From: Phyllostachys edulis
Lineage: Eukaryota; Streptophyta; Magnoliopsida; Poales; Poaceae
Length of the DNA: 64,000 nt
Direction: 5' to 3'
Assembly: GCA_036346405.1 (NCBI GenBank)
Contig: CM070563.1
Location: 24,285,022-24,349,021 of the forward strand
Made by a program: the position numbers and the translations under genes. The notes under the pieces are model-generated. The model was not told the DNA's origin. It did no database searches and worked only from the letters and a program-made list of their open reading frames with translations. This document shows positions 33,733 through 43,475 of this stretch, in pieces. Each line of letters opens with the position of its first letter. Position 1 is the first letter of the stretch.

Positions 33733-33768
33733 CTATTCGAATAGCCGCGTCCGCGGTCATGGACATGC
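33733..33768 (+). other. Palindromic LTR block (LTR S)
   Basis: CTATTCGAATAG, then CCGCGTCCGCGG and TCATGGACATGC. GTCC...GGAC can pair. CTCTGCAGAG lies about 20 bp upstream. Confidence 0.65.
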
Positions 33769-34040
33769 TCGGTGATTTCACACGAGGGGTAGATTTTCAT
33801 GAAAACCTTGGGAAGGGAGCTGTGTGACCTAAGTCATATGGCTATGTGAGTAACTTGTTTAGGCTATGTGTCTTTGTGAAACAAAACTGTCAAATTATTA
33901 CTGTCTATTTGTTTTACTTATGCTTTCAATCTATTACTTGTATTTAAATTGCAAATGCTGCATTTCTGCCAAAGAACCACAGAAGCCATTCCTTTGGAAT
34001 AAGCCTGCATCTATTATTGTATTTCTGTGGTATGACTTGC

Positions 34041-34057
34041 GAGTACGGTGTGTACTC
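34041..34057 (+). promoter_or_regulatory. Hairpin before the 3' splice site (LTR S)
   Basis: GAGTACGGTGTGTACTC: six-pair stem GAGTAC/GTACTC, 25 nt before the acceptor AG at 34081-34082. Confidence 0.6.
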
Positions 34058-34082
34058 ATGCTTGTTGTAAAACATGCAACAG

Positions 34083-34135
34083 AAGAGGAGGAGTCATCGC
34101 CTGCTTTCGAGGAGGAGTTCATCGAAGGTGCTTGA
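34083..34135 (+). other. Putative LTR exon 3 (LTR S)
   Basis: After ATGCAACAG the frame of exon 2 continues as EEEESSPAFEEEFIEGA, then TGA at 34133-34135. Nine of 17 residues are acidic. Confidence 0.5.
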
Positions 34136-34424
34136 TCGTAGGATCTTGATCCCAATCAGTTGCTTGTGGTGAATTGATGGGATTATGCTGAAGTTTCTGT
34201 GTTCCGCTACTATTTTATTTCTTACTAGCCATGCGTGGCTTAATAATTGTAAACTCGACCAAAAGGTCAAAACAACTATTTGTTATCAAACTACTCGTTA
34301 TGTTATTAATCGCTTGTGTGGATCGATATTCACCTGTGTTGATACTGTGTGCACTAGCGTGATCCTGGACTAGTGCATTATACACAGAGGGTCCAGAATT
34401 GCATATTTTGGGTCCCGACAAAGC

Positions 34425-34454
34425 ATTACAAACTAAATACCCCGGGGTCTCACA
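34425..34454 (+). repeat. LTR C-plus, terminal 30 bp
   Basis: Ends ACCCCGGGGTCTCACA, a typical LTR terminus, and abuts copia remnant F. Assigned to C-plus because solo LTR S separates it from part 2 between AAGC copies. Confidence 0.5.
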
Positions 34455-34709
34455 GAAGAAACCTAGCAAACTAGCACAAGACATGGTAGGGTACAAAGTA
34501 TGAAATCATGTCATACAAGGATAATATTCAAAGCTCCACAAGTTTATATTACAATGCAAGTTGCTGAATTTTAAAATGCATTATGGTACAATGAATGCAA
34601 AAGAGCAAACTCCCCCTCAAGATAGGCCAAGAGGACTAGTAACCCCCAACTCTCCCCACAAAGAGGCAAAACGAGAAGAATGAAGAGCTTTAGTGAAAAT
34701 ATCCGCAAC

Positions 34710-35307
34710 CTACTGCTCGGACTCTACAAAGTGAAGCACAACATCACCTTTCTCCACATGGTCTCTAAGGAAATGATATCTAATGTCAATGTGCTTGGTC
34801 CTAGAGTGTTGCACTGGGTTTTTGGCAATATTAATGGTGCTAGTGTTGTCACAGAAAAGAGGAACACTACCCAAAGACAACCCATTGTCCCGTAGAGTAG
34901 ACAAGATCCAAAGAACCTGAGAGCAACATCGTCGCATGACTACATACTCAACCTCAGCGGTGGACTGTGCAACAAAGGACTGCTTCCTAGAAGACCAAGA
35001 GATAAAAGATGTGCCTAAGAAATGACAAGTGCCAGAAGTACTCTTCCTATCCACTCTACACCCATAAAATCGAGATCGGAAAAGCCCGAATAGAGATAGC
35101 GTAATCAAGAAGAATACGAGTCCAAAATCAAGAGTGTCTGGAGGTACTGAAAATGTGACGCCTTGCTTGACGATGAGAGGCACGAGGGAAGCTCGAAATC
35201 GGCGCATGACACACCGCAAATCAGCTGTGTGTCGACCTCGACGCCGTGGACGAGAGGAGAGAGCGAATCATCTTTGCGGTACTCTTCCGTCCACGGGTTC
35301 TCCATCC
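34710..35307 (-). pseudogene. RNase H and damaged RT end of copia F
   Basis: 34710-35219 reads DRKSTSGTCHFLGTSFISWS, SVPLFCDNTSTINIAKNPVQ and RTKHIDIRYHFLRDHVEKGD, the copia RNase H. Upstream (35100-35340) the RT/RNase H junction is GC-rich and scrambled by indels across frames; pieces such as KASHFQYLQTLLILDS are still visible. Pol would finish cDNA synthesis. Confidence 0.75.
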
Positions 35308-36050
35308 TCATCGTGGTCCAAAGACGGTGGATGTGGCAATGGGAGTAGACATTGGCCTCTCGCTTCCCATGTCGGAAGTCAAGAAGGTCCTTTGTGTACC
35401 GCTTTGATGAATGAAGGTGCCTTCTTTCAGTTGCTTGACTTGAAGACTAAGGAAGAAAGTCAGTTCGCCCATCATGCTCATCTCGAATTCCCTGCTCATA
35501 GAATCTGAAAATCTGGATACCAAAGCATGAGAAGAACCATCGAATATGATGTCATCCACATAAATCTGAACCAATAAAAAATCACTGCCATGCTTGAGAG
35601 TGAATAAGGTTTTATCTACCATTCCCATTTTGAAATCATTTTTAAGCAAGAAACTCTTAAGCCTATCATACCAAGCTCTAGGGGCTTGCTTCAATCCATA
35701 CAAGGCTTTAGAGAGCTTAAACACATGGTTTGGGAATTTGGGCTTTTCAAAACCAAGAGGTTGCTTGACAAAGACCTCTTCTTCTATGAAGCCATTAAGG
35801 AAAGCACTCTTGACATCCATTTGATAAAGCTTAAAGCCCTTAGATGCCGCGAATGCTAGCAAAATGCGAATGTCTTCTACTCTAGCTACAGGAGCAAAGG
35901 TCTCCTCAAAGTCTAAGCCTTCTACTTGGGAATAACCTTAAGCTACAAGCCTAGCCTTATTGCGAACTTCCAACCCATCCTCACTTTGCTTATTTTTGAA
36001 AACCCATTTTGTTCCAATTACATTATGATTAGGTGGAGGTTCAAGTAAGG
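35308..36050 (-). pseudogene. Reverse transcriptase of copia F
   Basis: 35308-35862 reads GFKLYQMDVKSAFLNGFIEE, ALYGLKQAPRAWYDRL and IYVDDIIFDGSSHAL. YVDD is intact. Frames break near 35930 (stop) and at the RT N-terminus; LENFEKTKS is seen at the end of the upstream frame near 36050. Confidence 0.8.
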
Positions 36051-37780
36051 TCTAGACTTTGTTTTTTCAAAATTTTCAAGCTCTTCATGCATGGCATTGA
36101 CCCAAGAAGAATCAAATAAAGCATGGGTGACATCTTGGGGTTCAAAAGACACGACAAAAGCAAAATGTGCATGAGAATCTGGAGACATAAACCTAGAGCG
36201 AGTGACTCGCTCATGAAGATCCCCAATCATCTCCTCGGATGGATGCTGTCGCTGAATGTGAAGAGGAGGTCCTGGTGCAGAAGTGGCCTCTACCTCATGA
36301 GCTGTGGAGGTAGGAGCAGAGCCACTCACATCATCGGTGAAGATAGGAGGAGGCTGCTCAGCTAAAACTGGAGAAGTAGAAGCAGGCTCTCCAATCATAT
36401 CAGAAGTGACTGGAGGATGGACTGGGTCCTCATTCTTAGAGTCGTCATCGACAAAGATACTCTTAGAAACCTGTGTACCTGCACCATCGGGTCTAGTACC
36501 AGGACTAGCCTCATCAAAAGTGACTTCGCAAGTCTCAACAATTTTGTTAGTATCCAAATTAAATACACGATAGCCACGAGAATGAGCAGGACATCCAAGA
36601 AAAATGCCATCAGAACATCTTGATTCAAATTTATCCAAGTTGTCATGTTTAAGAATAAAGCACTTGCAACTAAAAATCTTGAAATGAGAGACTTTAGGCC
36701 TATGACCAAATCTAAGCTCAAAAGAAGTTTTGCCAATCACAGATCTCGAGAAAACCCTATTTGATACACAGCAAGCAATAGAGATCGCCTCAGCCCAAAA
36801 CCTCCTAGGTGTACTGTGCTCATCTAGCATGGTCCTAGCCATCTCTACAAGGGTCCTGTTCTTCCTCTTTACAACACCATTCTGCTGAGGAACTCTAGGT
36901 GAAGAAAACTGGTGCTCAAGTCCCCTATCAGTGCAGAAAGTGGCAAAGGAAGAGTTCTTGAATTCTGTCCCATTGTCACTCCTAATGGCTCTCAAAGCTC
37001 CAAGAAGGTCAACAGCTAGTCTAAGGACCAATTCTCTAAAATAGCCAAAAGCCTCGTCCTTAGAAACCAGAAAATAAACCCATGAATACCTGGAGAAATC
37101 ATCCACAATCACAAGCACATACCATTTCCCACCTAAATACTGGACTCTAGAAGGCCTAACAGTGTCTAAGTGCAAGAGTTGACTAGGTCCATTAGTCATC
37201 ACTAAAGTAAGAGGAGGATGAGAAGCGGAAACCATCTTACCATGTCTACAGGGAGTGCACACAAGGTCTCTAACAGGCTTAAGTCTAGGCAAACCTCTAA
37301 TCAAGTCCTTGCTACTGATCCTAGTCAAAAGGTCAAAGCCTATATGTCCAAGCCTACGATGCCACAATACTAGATCATGAGAGACAGAAGCCACAAGACA
37401 TCTAGGACTGGAAGCAAAAGAGACACTGAAATCAGCACAAAAGATCCTCTCAAACTTAGTGATCCCAAAAACATGCTCACTCGAGGATTCTAGAACTCTA
37501 CACTCACCACTCTTAAACCTCACCTCTAGACCCTCATCAAGAAGCTGAAAAACAGATAGCAGATTATACCTCAGCTTACTTACCAAAGCGACGTCCTTAA
37601 GCATGAACTTGTTGTTGACGCGCACTGTGCCCTTGGCTGTCACGGTCCTAGTAGAAGCATCCCCAAATGTGATCAACTCGTTGCCGGATGCACGTGTGAG
37701 GGAGGAGAACCATCTAGAATCTCCAGTCATGTGTCGAGAACACCTAGAGTCAACAAGCCATATGTCCTCCTTCCTCGCAC
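36018..37780 (-). pseudogene. Protease and integrase of copia F
   Basis: A 570-aa open stretch (36018-37730). WHRRLGHIGFDLLTRISS and CTPCRHGKMVS give the zinc domain, HLDTVRPSRVQ, IRSDNGTEFKNS and QQNGVVKRKNRT the D-D-E region (VVKRK where the copy at 24450 has VVERK, so the catalytic Glu is Lys). At 37730-37780 the protease motif reads LVDSRCSRHMTG, with D-S-R in place of D-S-G. Both changes would inactivate the enzymes. Confidence 0.8.
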
Positions 37781-38121
37781 GGCGGACCTACAGAGCACGA
37801 ATAGGAAACATCTGTGCCTCAGTACTAGGGTTAGTGATAAAAGACTTGGGAATCCAGTACTGAGTCACACGATGTTTAGGCAAAGCAGTAGAAGCAGCAA
37901 TAAAATGGTTAGAAGAATAATCATAAGAATGCACACGAGAACCACCTAGACCTCTCCGAATCGACCTACCAAAAGGTCGGTACTCCCCCTGTCTAGGTGC
38001 TACCCGTGATCTCTCCTCACGATACCCTAAACCAAAATGCTGCCTAGAGCCACCAAAGGAGTCAAAGAAGTCATCTACAAACCTAGGCCTATGTCTAGCA
38101 AGAAAGATAGGCTACCTAACT
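37781..38121 (-). pseudogene. Gag C-terminal remnant of copia F
   Basis: Minus-strand sequence upstream of the protease, out of frame. It resembles the linker before the protease in the other copia element (SQYWIPKSFITNPSTEAQ-like). Cut by insertion of element E at 38122. Confidence 0.5.
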
Positions 38122-38352
38122 TGTCAAACCCGGGAGCAAAGGATCCCGAATTCTCTGTGTTCATACACTAGTCCAGGATTTCTAGTGTACACAGTTAAAC
38201 AAAAGTGATAATCAAAACATATCACACACTTTATTAATAATTATTCAGAGTTTATTACAAAAGGGCCTGAGGCCAAATCAAACACAGCGGAAAGTAAAGC
38301 AGTAGTAGTAGACCCAACGATTCGCCACAGGCAATCATCTGGGGAGCGTGGC

Positions 38353-38393
38353 CTAAGCATCGATGTCCTCACCGTCTTGATAGAAGTCTTCTC
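38353..38393 (-). other. Putative LTR exon 3 (element E)
   Basis: After TTTATTCAG the frame of exon 2 continues EDFYQDGEDIDA, then TAG at 38353-38355. 41 nt, acidic, intact. Confidence 0.5.
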
Positions 38394-38438
38394 CTGAATA
38401 AAGATTATTCAGCAAGAGTAAGCACTACTACCGTGCTT
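38394..38438 (-). promoter_or_regulatory. Two hairpins at the 3' end of LTR intron 2 (element E)
   Basis: 38394-38412 CTGAATAAAGATTATTCAG (8-bp stem) includes the acceptor CAG. 38420-38438 AAGCACTACTACCGTGCTT (6-bp stem) lies 26 nt before the splice site. The D copies keep both; B keeps the second with GAGCAC/GTGCTC. Confidence 0.6.
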
Positions 38439-39612
38439 GGAAGTTACACCCGTCAAATAACAGATTGAATGCATGCATAATGTAAACAAGGGGTAATGGC
38501 AGGGTTTATTTGCACAAAGCAGCATTTTCAATTTAAATACTCATATTAATTTCCAAGGCCATTTTATACTATACCTAAAATCAGATTTTTAAAGAATGGT
38601 TTTATAGTATGGATAACCTCCAGACTTAAATGGTGAAGGATACCCTCCTATCACTTGGCTAACCGCCCAATTTTGCCCACATGGATTAACCATCCAACAT
38701 CATCTGTTGAAACCATTTTGAAACCAAAAACAAGTCTAACTTGGAGTGGCTTTGCTAGCATGTCCATGACCGCGGACGCGGCTATTCGAATAGTTTTCTA
38801 CTCTGCAGAGTTTGTACAGCTTTACCCACAAGACACGAATTCTCTAGTTTATCCCAAGATATATCTATGCCACCGCCACTACCTTAGGTAAGCGGTCTAG
38901 AGCACGTGACAAGGCCTTTACAATGATCTACCTCAAAGTACTCATGCCCACTAAGGTTTCGCTTTCATTGGTCGACAGTCCTCAGGAGCCCCTCTTGCGC
39001 CAGGTGGGACTATAGTCTAACCGACACCCACATATACAACATGGAACAAATATCTATGAGGTATCCTAAATTAATAAGCCAGGTCTTGCCCATACAAGAC
39101 ATGTGGTGGTACGGTAAGGCGTAGCAAAATACGCTCAAAGACCGGTCCTTAATTGACTTGGGCGTCTATCAAAATCAAACCCTGGGTCTTAATCTTAACC
39201 AGATTAAGCCCGTGCATAAACCTGCACCCACCATACATCCATTTCGCCCAAGTCCAAACTATTTTGATTTTATTTTAGTAAAAACCACCTTTACAAATTC
39301 TCTATGGTAAAACAATACCATAGATTCATGTTTAAAACAATTTTGTAATGATTTGGCTAAATTCCCCCAAAATCAAAATCATGGTCTAAGCATTTGCTAA
39401 GCATGTATAATTTCCAAACCAATTTATCTATGGTGACAAAGGAATGACATTCCAATATTCAAGATTGGCCATACAATAACAATTGGAATAACTAAGCATT
39501 TAAACAGGGCATTAAAATACTTGACTAAAAATATGCATGCGATAATAATTTTAAAAACTAAATTAAATAACTTTAAAATACTGGGGGCAATATAGTCAAG
39601 GGTATAACTTGC

Positions 39613-39675
39613 CTTCATTGAAGTCTTGAAACTCTAATTCCTCAGAAGGATCTACCTCTCCGGAATCGTCAAAGT
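39613..39675 (-). other. Putative LTR exon 2 (element E)
   Basis: 63 nt, frame DFDDSGEVDPSEELEFQDF, then NE and a split Gly codon, before donor AAG|GCAAGT. The acceptor AG of D and B (TATAG, TTTAG) is TATGG here. This also creates an ATG, so a peptide of about 36 residues could start at this exon. Joins in frame to 38353-38393. Confidence 0.5.
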
Positions 39676-40439
39676 CCATACGCGAAAGTACGACAAATCC
39701 AAATGAAACTCAAGTAAATCTAAAAAGACAAATCAAACTAACTCCAAATGAAATAATTTTATTTTATTTAGCTAGATAATGATTTTCTAAGATTTTAGCA
39801 ATTTGAATCACTCAATTTAGAGTTGGGATTCAAAAGATATGAATTTTACAAGTTTTAACCTAAATCTGAAATTTAAAAGGGGTTTCTAAATTTAAATACA
39901 GATTCAAAATAGCTTTAAATTACATAATTTTGGTTTAGTTAGCTAGATAATGATTTTATATGAATTTGGAAATTTGGAACACCCAATTTGGAGATTGGAT
40001 GCAAAAGTTATGAATTTTACAAGTTTTAAACCTAAATCTGCAATTTAAATGAATTTCCCGATTTATTTTTCTAAAGGAAAATCCATTTATTGCATAGTAA
40101 GCGTCGGCCACTGAGATTTTCGGGAATAAAGGAATTAAATTAATTCTCTGACGTGTGGGCCCCAAGTGTCATAGTCACGGCTTACATGGACTAAGTCCAC
40201 GGGACCTATGAACCTAAGGGTTGTGCCTACGTGGTGGGGGTGAGGGTGATGTGGCGCCACGCAGGAAGCCACGTCAGCCCCGGTGTTGATGTGGCGATGT
40301 GGTGGCAATGACGTGGCCGAGCCACGTCAGCCCGACAAGGTGTGAGGCCGGCGGCGAGCTCGCCAGCGTTCTACATCGCGGCGAGTCGTGTGGGTGATAC
40401 CAACAGAGAGAGGATGAGATGGGGGTCCTGATGTGCTAC

Positions 40440-40701
40440 CTTGGGGCGGCGGAACTGGATGTTTTGGTCGTCGGCGGCGAGGTTCGGCGGCGGCGTTGTG
40501 GGGTCGTCGACGAGGAAGAAGCTCCAGGGGTCTTCGGGACCAGTGGATGAGCGCACGAGCTTCGCGATGCTGCGGCGGTCCCGTAGGTGTGGACGGCGGG
40601 GCCTGAGCAGGGACGGTGGCGCCGGAATTGGAGAAGAAGTGAAGCTCGGTCGCCGGTGAGAAACTCCAAAATTGGGGCGCTAGGAGGGAGGAGGAGGGCA
40701 A
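40440..40701 (-). other. Putative LTR exon 1 open frame (element E)
   Basis: An open frame of 87 codons plus one base runs from 40701, about 45 bp after the TATA box, to the donor-like CAAG|GTAGC at 40440/40439. It enters exon 2 in phase 1. It is proline- and arginine-rich and has no ATG start; the first codon is TTG. D and B do not keep it open, so coding is doubtful. Confidence 0.3.
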
Positions 40702-40744
40702 TGGATGGTGGCGTTGTGGTGTGGGGGAGAAGGCACACCCGGCT

Positions 40745-40754
40745 CCTTTATATA
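40745..40754 (-). promoter_or_regulatory. TATA box of the E LTR
   Basis: Minus strand TATATAAAGG, with an AACGG-type site 327 bp upstream at 41081-41091. Confidence 0.65.
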
Positions 40755-41450
40755 GGGCCGGAGGGCGGTTACGGGTAGAAACACGAAGGTTGCCGCCGGT
40801 CTCGTGGCGGAATCAACGGATCGTGGACGAGGAAGGAAAGGGGAGGCGGGTCAAAGCGATTCGACGGCGATTTTAATCTTGTGCGTCGATTCGGGATTAG
40901 ATCATGATTTCGCCGAGGATGGAAAGGATTTGAAAACCAGCAATGGCGGTCGCGGGCGCTGAGATGGAAACTTCGCGAGGGAGAAGGAAAGAGGTAGGGG
41001 ACGACACTTTGTGCTCGTGGGCCCACCTGTCGTGAAAGAAAGAGAAGGAAAGAGAGAGCGTGCGAGCCGTCCGATGCTGATCCAACGGTCGCGGTGAGGG
41101 GTAACGCGCGGGAGAAGAGGGCCAAGTCTTGTGCTGGGTTTTGGGCCGCCAAATTCGCAGAGACATCGTTTAGGGTTTTTCTTTGATTTTCTAATTGATT
41201 TAATTCAGATAATTCAAAGAGGCTTTAGAAAATAGCAAATAAATTCCAAAAATTCTAGAAAAATTCACAGAAATTCCTAGAATGATTTTGGACTTAAATA
41301 AAATAATTTCAACTTAAACTTGTTAATAGTTTTTGTATTTAACTTTGTTTTAGCTTTATGGTTATTAATAAAAGCTTTAATAAAATTGAGAAAACCACCA
41401 AAATAAATAAGTTTTAAATTTCTCAAAAATTGAAATTTTGGGCTGTTACA

Positions 41451-41468
41451 AACCTACCCCCCTTAAAG
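41451..41468 (-). other. Polypurine tract of element E
   Basis: Minus strand CTTTAAGGGGGGTAGGTT directly before the 3' LTR. Confidence 0.85.
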
Positions 41469-41479
41469 GGAATCTCGAC

Positions 41480-42683
41480 CCCGAGATTCAGTCTTGGTTA
41501 GCAAAAAGGTGGGGATACTCGGCTTTCAAATCTTCTTCTCGCTCCCAGGTGGCCTCTTCTTCTGAATGATTGCTCCACTGAACCTTGCATGAGCGGATGA
41601 CTTTGCTTCTGGTGATCCGTTCTGCCACATCGAGAATCTTGATTGGCTACTCTACGTACGTGAGGTCTTCCTGATGGTCAATGTCCTCAAGGGGTGTTTC
41701 TTCTGTTGGCACTCGGAGACACTTCTTAAGTTGAGAGACGTGGAAGCTGTCGTGGACCGCTGACAAGGATGTTGGAAGTTCAAGCTTATATGCAACTTCA
41801 CCTCTCTTGGCCAAAATCTTGTAAGGTCCCACAAATCTGGGTGCAAGTTTTCCCTTGGTACGAAACCTTCTTACTCCTCGGAGTGGAGTAACCCGGAGAT
41901 AAACGAAGTCTCCTATCTCAAAGGTTAATCCTCTTCATCGGTTATCCGCGTAACTCTTCTGTCGGGATTGAGCCACCTTCAGACGTTCCCTTATTGTTTT
42001 AACCTTGTTTTCAGCTTCTTTGATCAACTCCGGTCCAAAGAGTTGATGCTTTCCTACTTCATCCCAAAGAAGCGGAGTTCTGCATTTTCTGCCGTACAAT
42101 GCTTCAAATGGAGACATCTGTAAACTGGCTTGGTAGCTATTATTGTACGAGAATTCTGCATAGGGCAGATTCTTGTCCCAGCTTTTTCCATAATTTAAGG
42201 CACAGGCTCGAAGCATGTCTTCAAGAACTTGGTTGACACGTTCGTCGCCATCACCATGGATGATAAGCAAGATCTTTGAAGTTGAGTCTAGTACCCAAGG
42301 CTTCGTGTAGGCTTTTCCAGAACCGGGAAGTGAACTGGGAACCTTGGTCGGATACGATTTTCTTAGGTACCCCGTGTAGACAGACAATCTTGGCTATATA
42401 CAATTATGCTAGTTTGCTGCTTTAGTATGTGGTCTTGACTGGGATAAAGTGAGCTATCTTGGTTAACCGATCAATTATCACCCAAATGGAATCACACCCT
42501 GATTGGGTTCTAGGAAGTCCGGTGATAAAGTCCATACCAATTTCTTCCCATTTCCATTCGGGAATTGGTAATGGTTGCAACAAACCAGCGAGTCTTTGAT
42601 GCTCTGCCTTTACTCGTTGACAAACATCACAGCGTGCTACAAACTCTGCAATCTCGCGCTTCATGCTGACCCACCAATATTTC
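41480..42683 (-). pseudogene. Integrase and chromodomain of element E
   Basis: 42422-42664 has VARCDVCQRVKAEHQRLAG (zinc domain), PIPEWKWEEIGMDFITGLP and VIIDRLTKIAHF (first catalytic D). 41935-42387 has the rest of the core with a frameshift around 42240-42300: the catalytic Glu region is shortened to DERVNQVLEDML. 41647-41832 carries GPYKILAKRGEVAYKLEL and HVSQLKKCLRVP, then the chromodomain to about 41510. Element D cuts the zinc domain at 42683. Confidence 0.85.
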
Positions 42684-43464
42684 TGTAACAGCCCAAATTT
42701 ATCAAAATTCAGAGAAAATTAAAACCTATTTATTTTTTGTGGATTTTCTGAAATCTTAAAAGCTTTTCCTTAAATATTTTAAAACTAAAACCAAATTTAT
42801 TTGCAAAAACTATTACCAAGCTTAAGTTGGAATTATTTTATTTAAATCCAAAATGCCTTTGAGAATTTCTGTGAATTTGCTCATAATTTTTGGATTTATT
42901 TTGCTATTTTCTAAAAAACCAATCGAATTATCTGAATTAAATTAAATGGAAAATCAATAGAAATTCAACAAACAGAGATGGGCTGAATTTGGCTCAGCCT
43001 AAAACCCTCATACAAGACGCCCACGTGACCCGCTTCCTCCCGCGATCTCCCTCCCCTCGTTTCAACCGCCGATCTAAATCCGACGCCCACAAACACCCAT
43101 ACCCTTTCAACTCAACAAGATACCACCTCGTTATATCGCCACCGTTGGATTGATGATCCAGCGGCCGACACGCTGCTACATCTCGGCCGTTCGTTCAAAA
43201 TCGGACACGCCCGCGTCGTCTCCTTCCTTTCCTTCTTCCTCCTCGCCTCTTTCCTTTCTCTTGCACCGCCATTAACACGGAGTTGAAAACCTTCCTTGCG
43301 GCGCTCGAATCCGCCGCAGATTCCATGATTGTCTCGCGCAATAAATTCCTCGATCCCCTCCGCCCCGACACGGCCCTCTCTTTCCTTTCCTCACCGCGAA
43401 TCCCGGAATTGCTCGTGCGTCGCATGGACCTTCTTGGGCAGACGGTGATTCAACCTCGCGCGCC

Positions 43465-43475
43465 CTATAAATAGG
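43465..43475 (+). promoter_or_regulatory. TATA box of the D 5' LTR
   Basis: CTATAAATAGG; the 3' LTR copy is at 52242-52252. The start of transcription is expected about 30 bp downstream. Confidence 0.75.

Larger units (their letters stand above)
31190..34420 (+). repeat. Solo LTR S
   Basis: 3,231 bp, TGTAACATCCC to GGGTCCCGACA. No PBS or internal region adjoins it. AAGC stands on both sides (31186-31189 and 34421-34424), a short target duplication inside LTR C-plus. It has a clear TATA box, a distal AACGG site and the complete exon/intron-like block. The long open frames in its GC-rich part (about 31500-32480) are not conserved between LTRs as proteins. Confidence 0.85.
34455..38121 (-). mobile_element. 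Ty1/copia remnant F (SIRE-like)
   Basis: Minus-strand pol of a SIRE-like copia element related to the one at 19412-29594. No LTR is visible on either side. Element E is inserted at its 5' side (38121) and LTR C-plus abuts its 3' side. 34455-34708 holds the AT-rich sequence after pol, including CCCCCTC (minus GAGGGGG) at about 34610. Confidence 0.8.
38122..41450 (-). repeat. 3' LTR of element E
   Basis: 3,329 bp, minus strand TGTAACAGCCC (41450) to GGTTTGACA (38122). It is a diverged relative of the LTRs of D and B. It has a TATA box at 40745-40754, a putative exon 1 open frame, exon 2, the palindromic block at 38761-38793, two hairpins and exon 3. Confidence 0.9.

Noticed and set aside
34680..34895. 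Plus-strand frames over copia F (for example 34680-34895, 36304-36573)
   Set aside because: Antisense shadows of the minus-strand pol.
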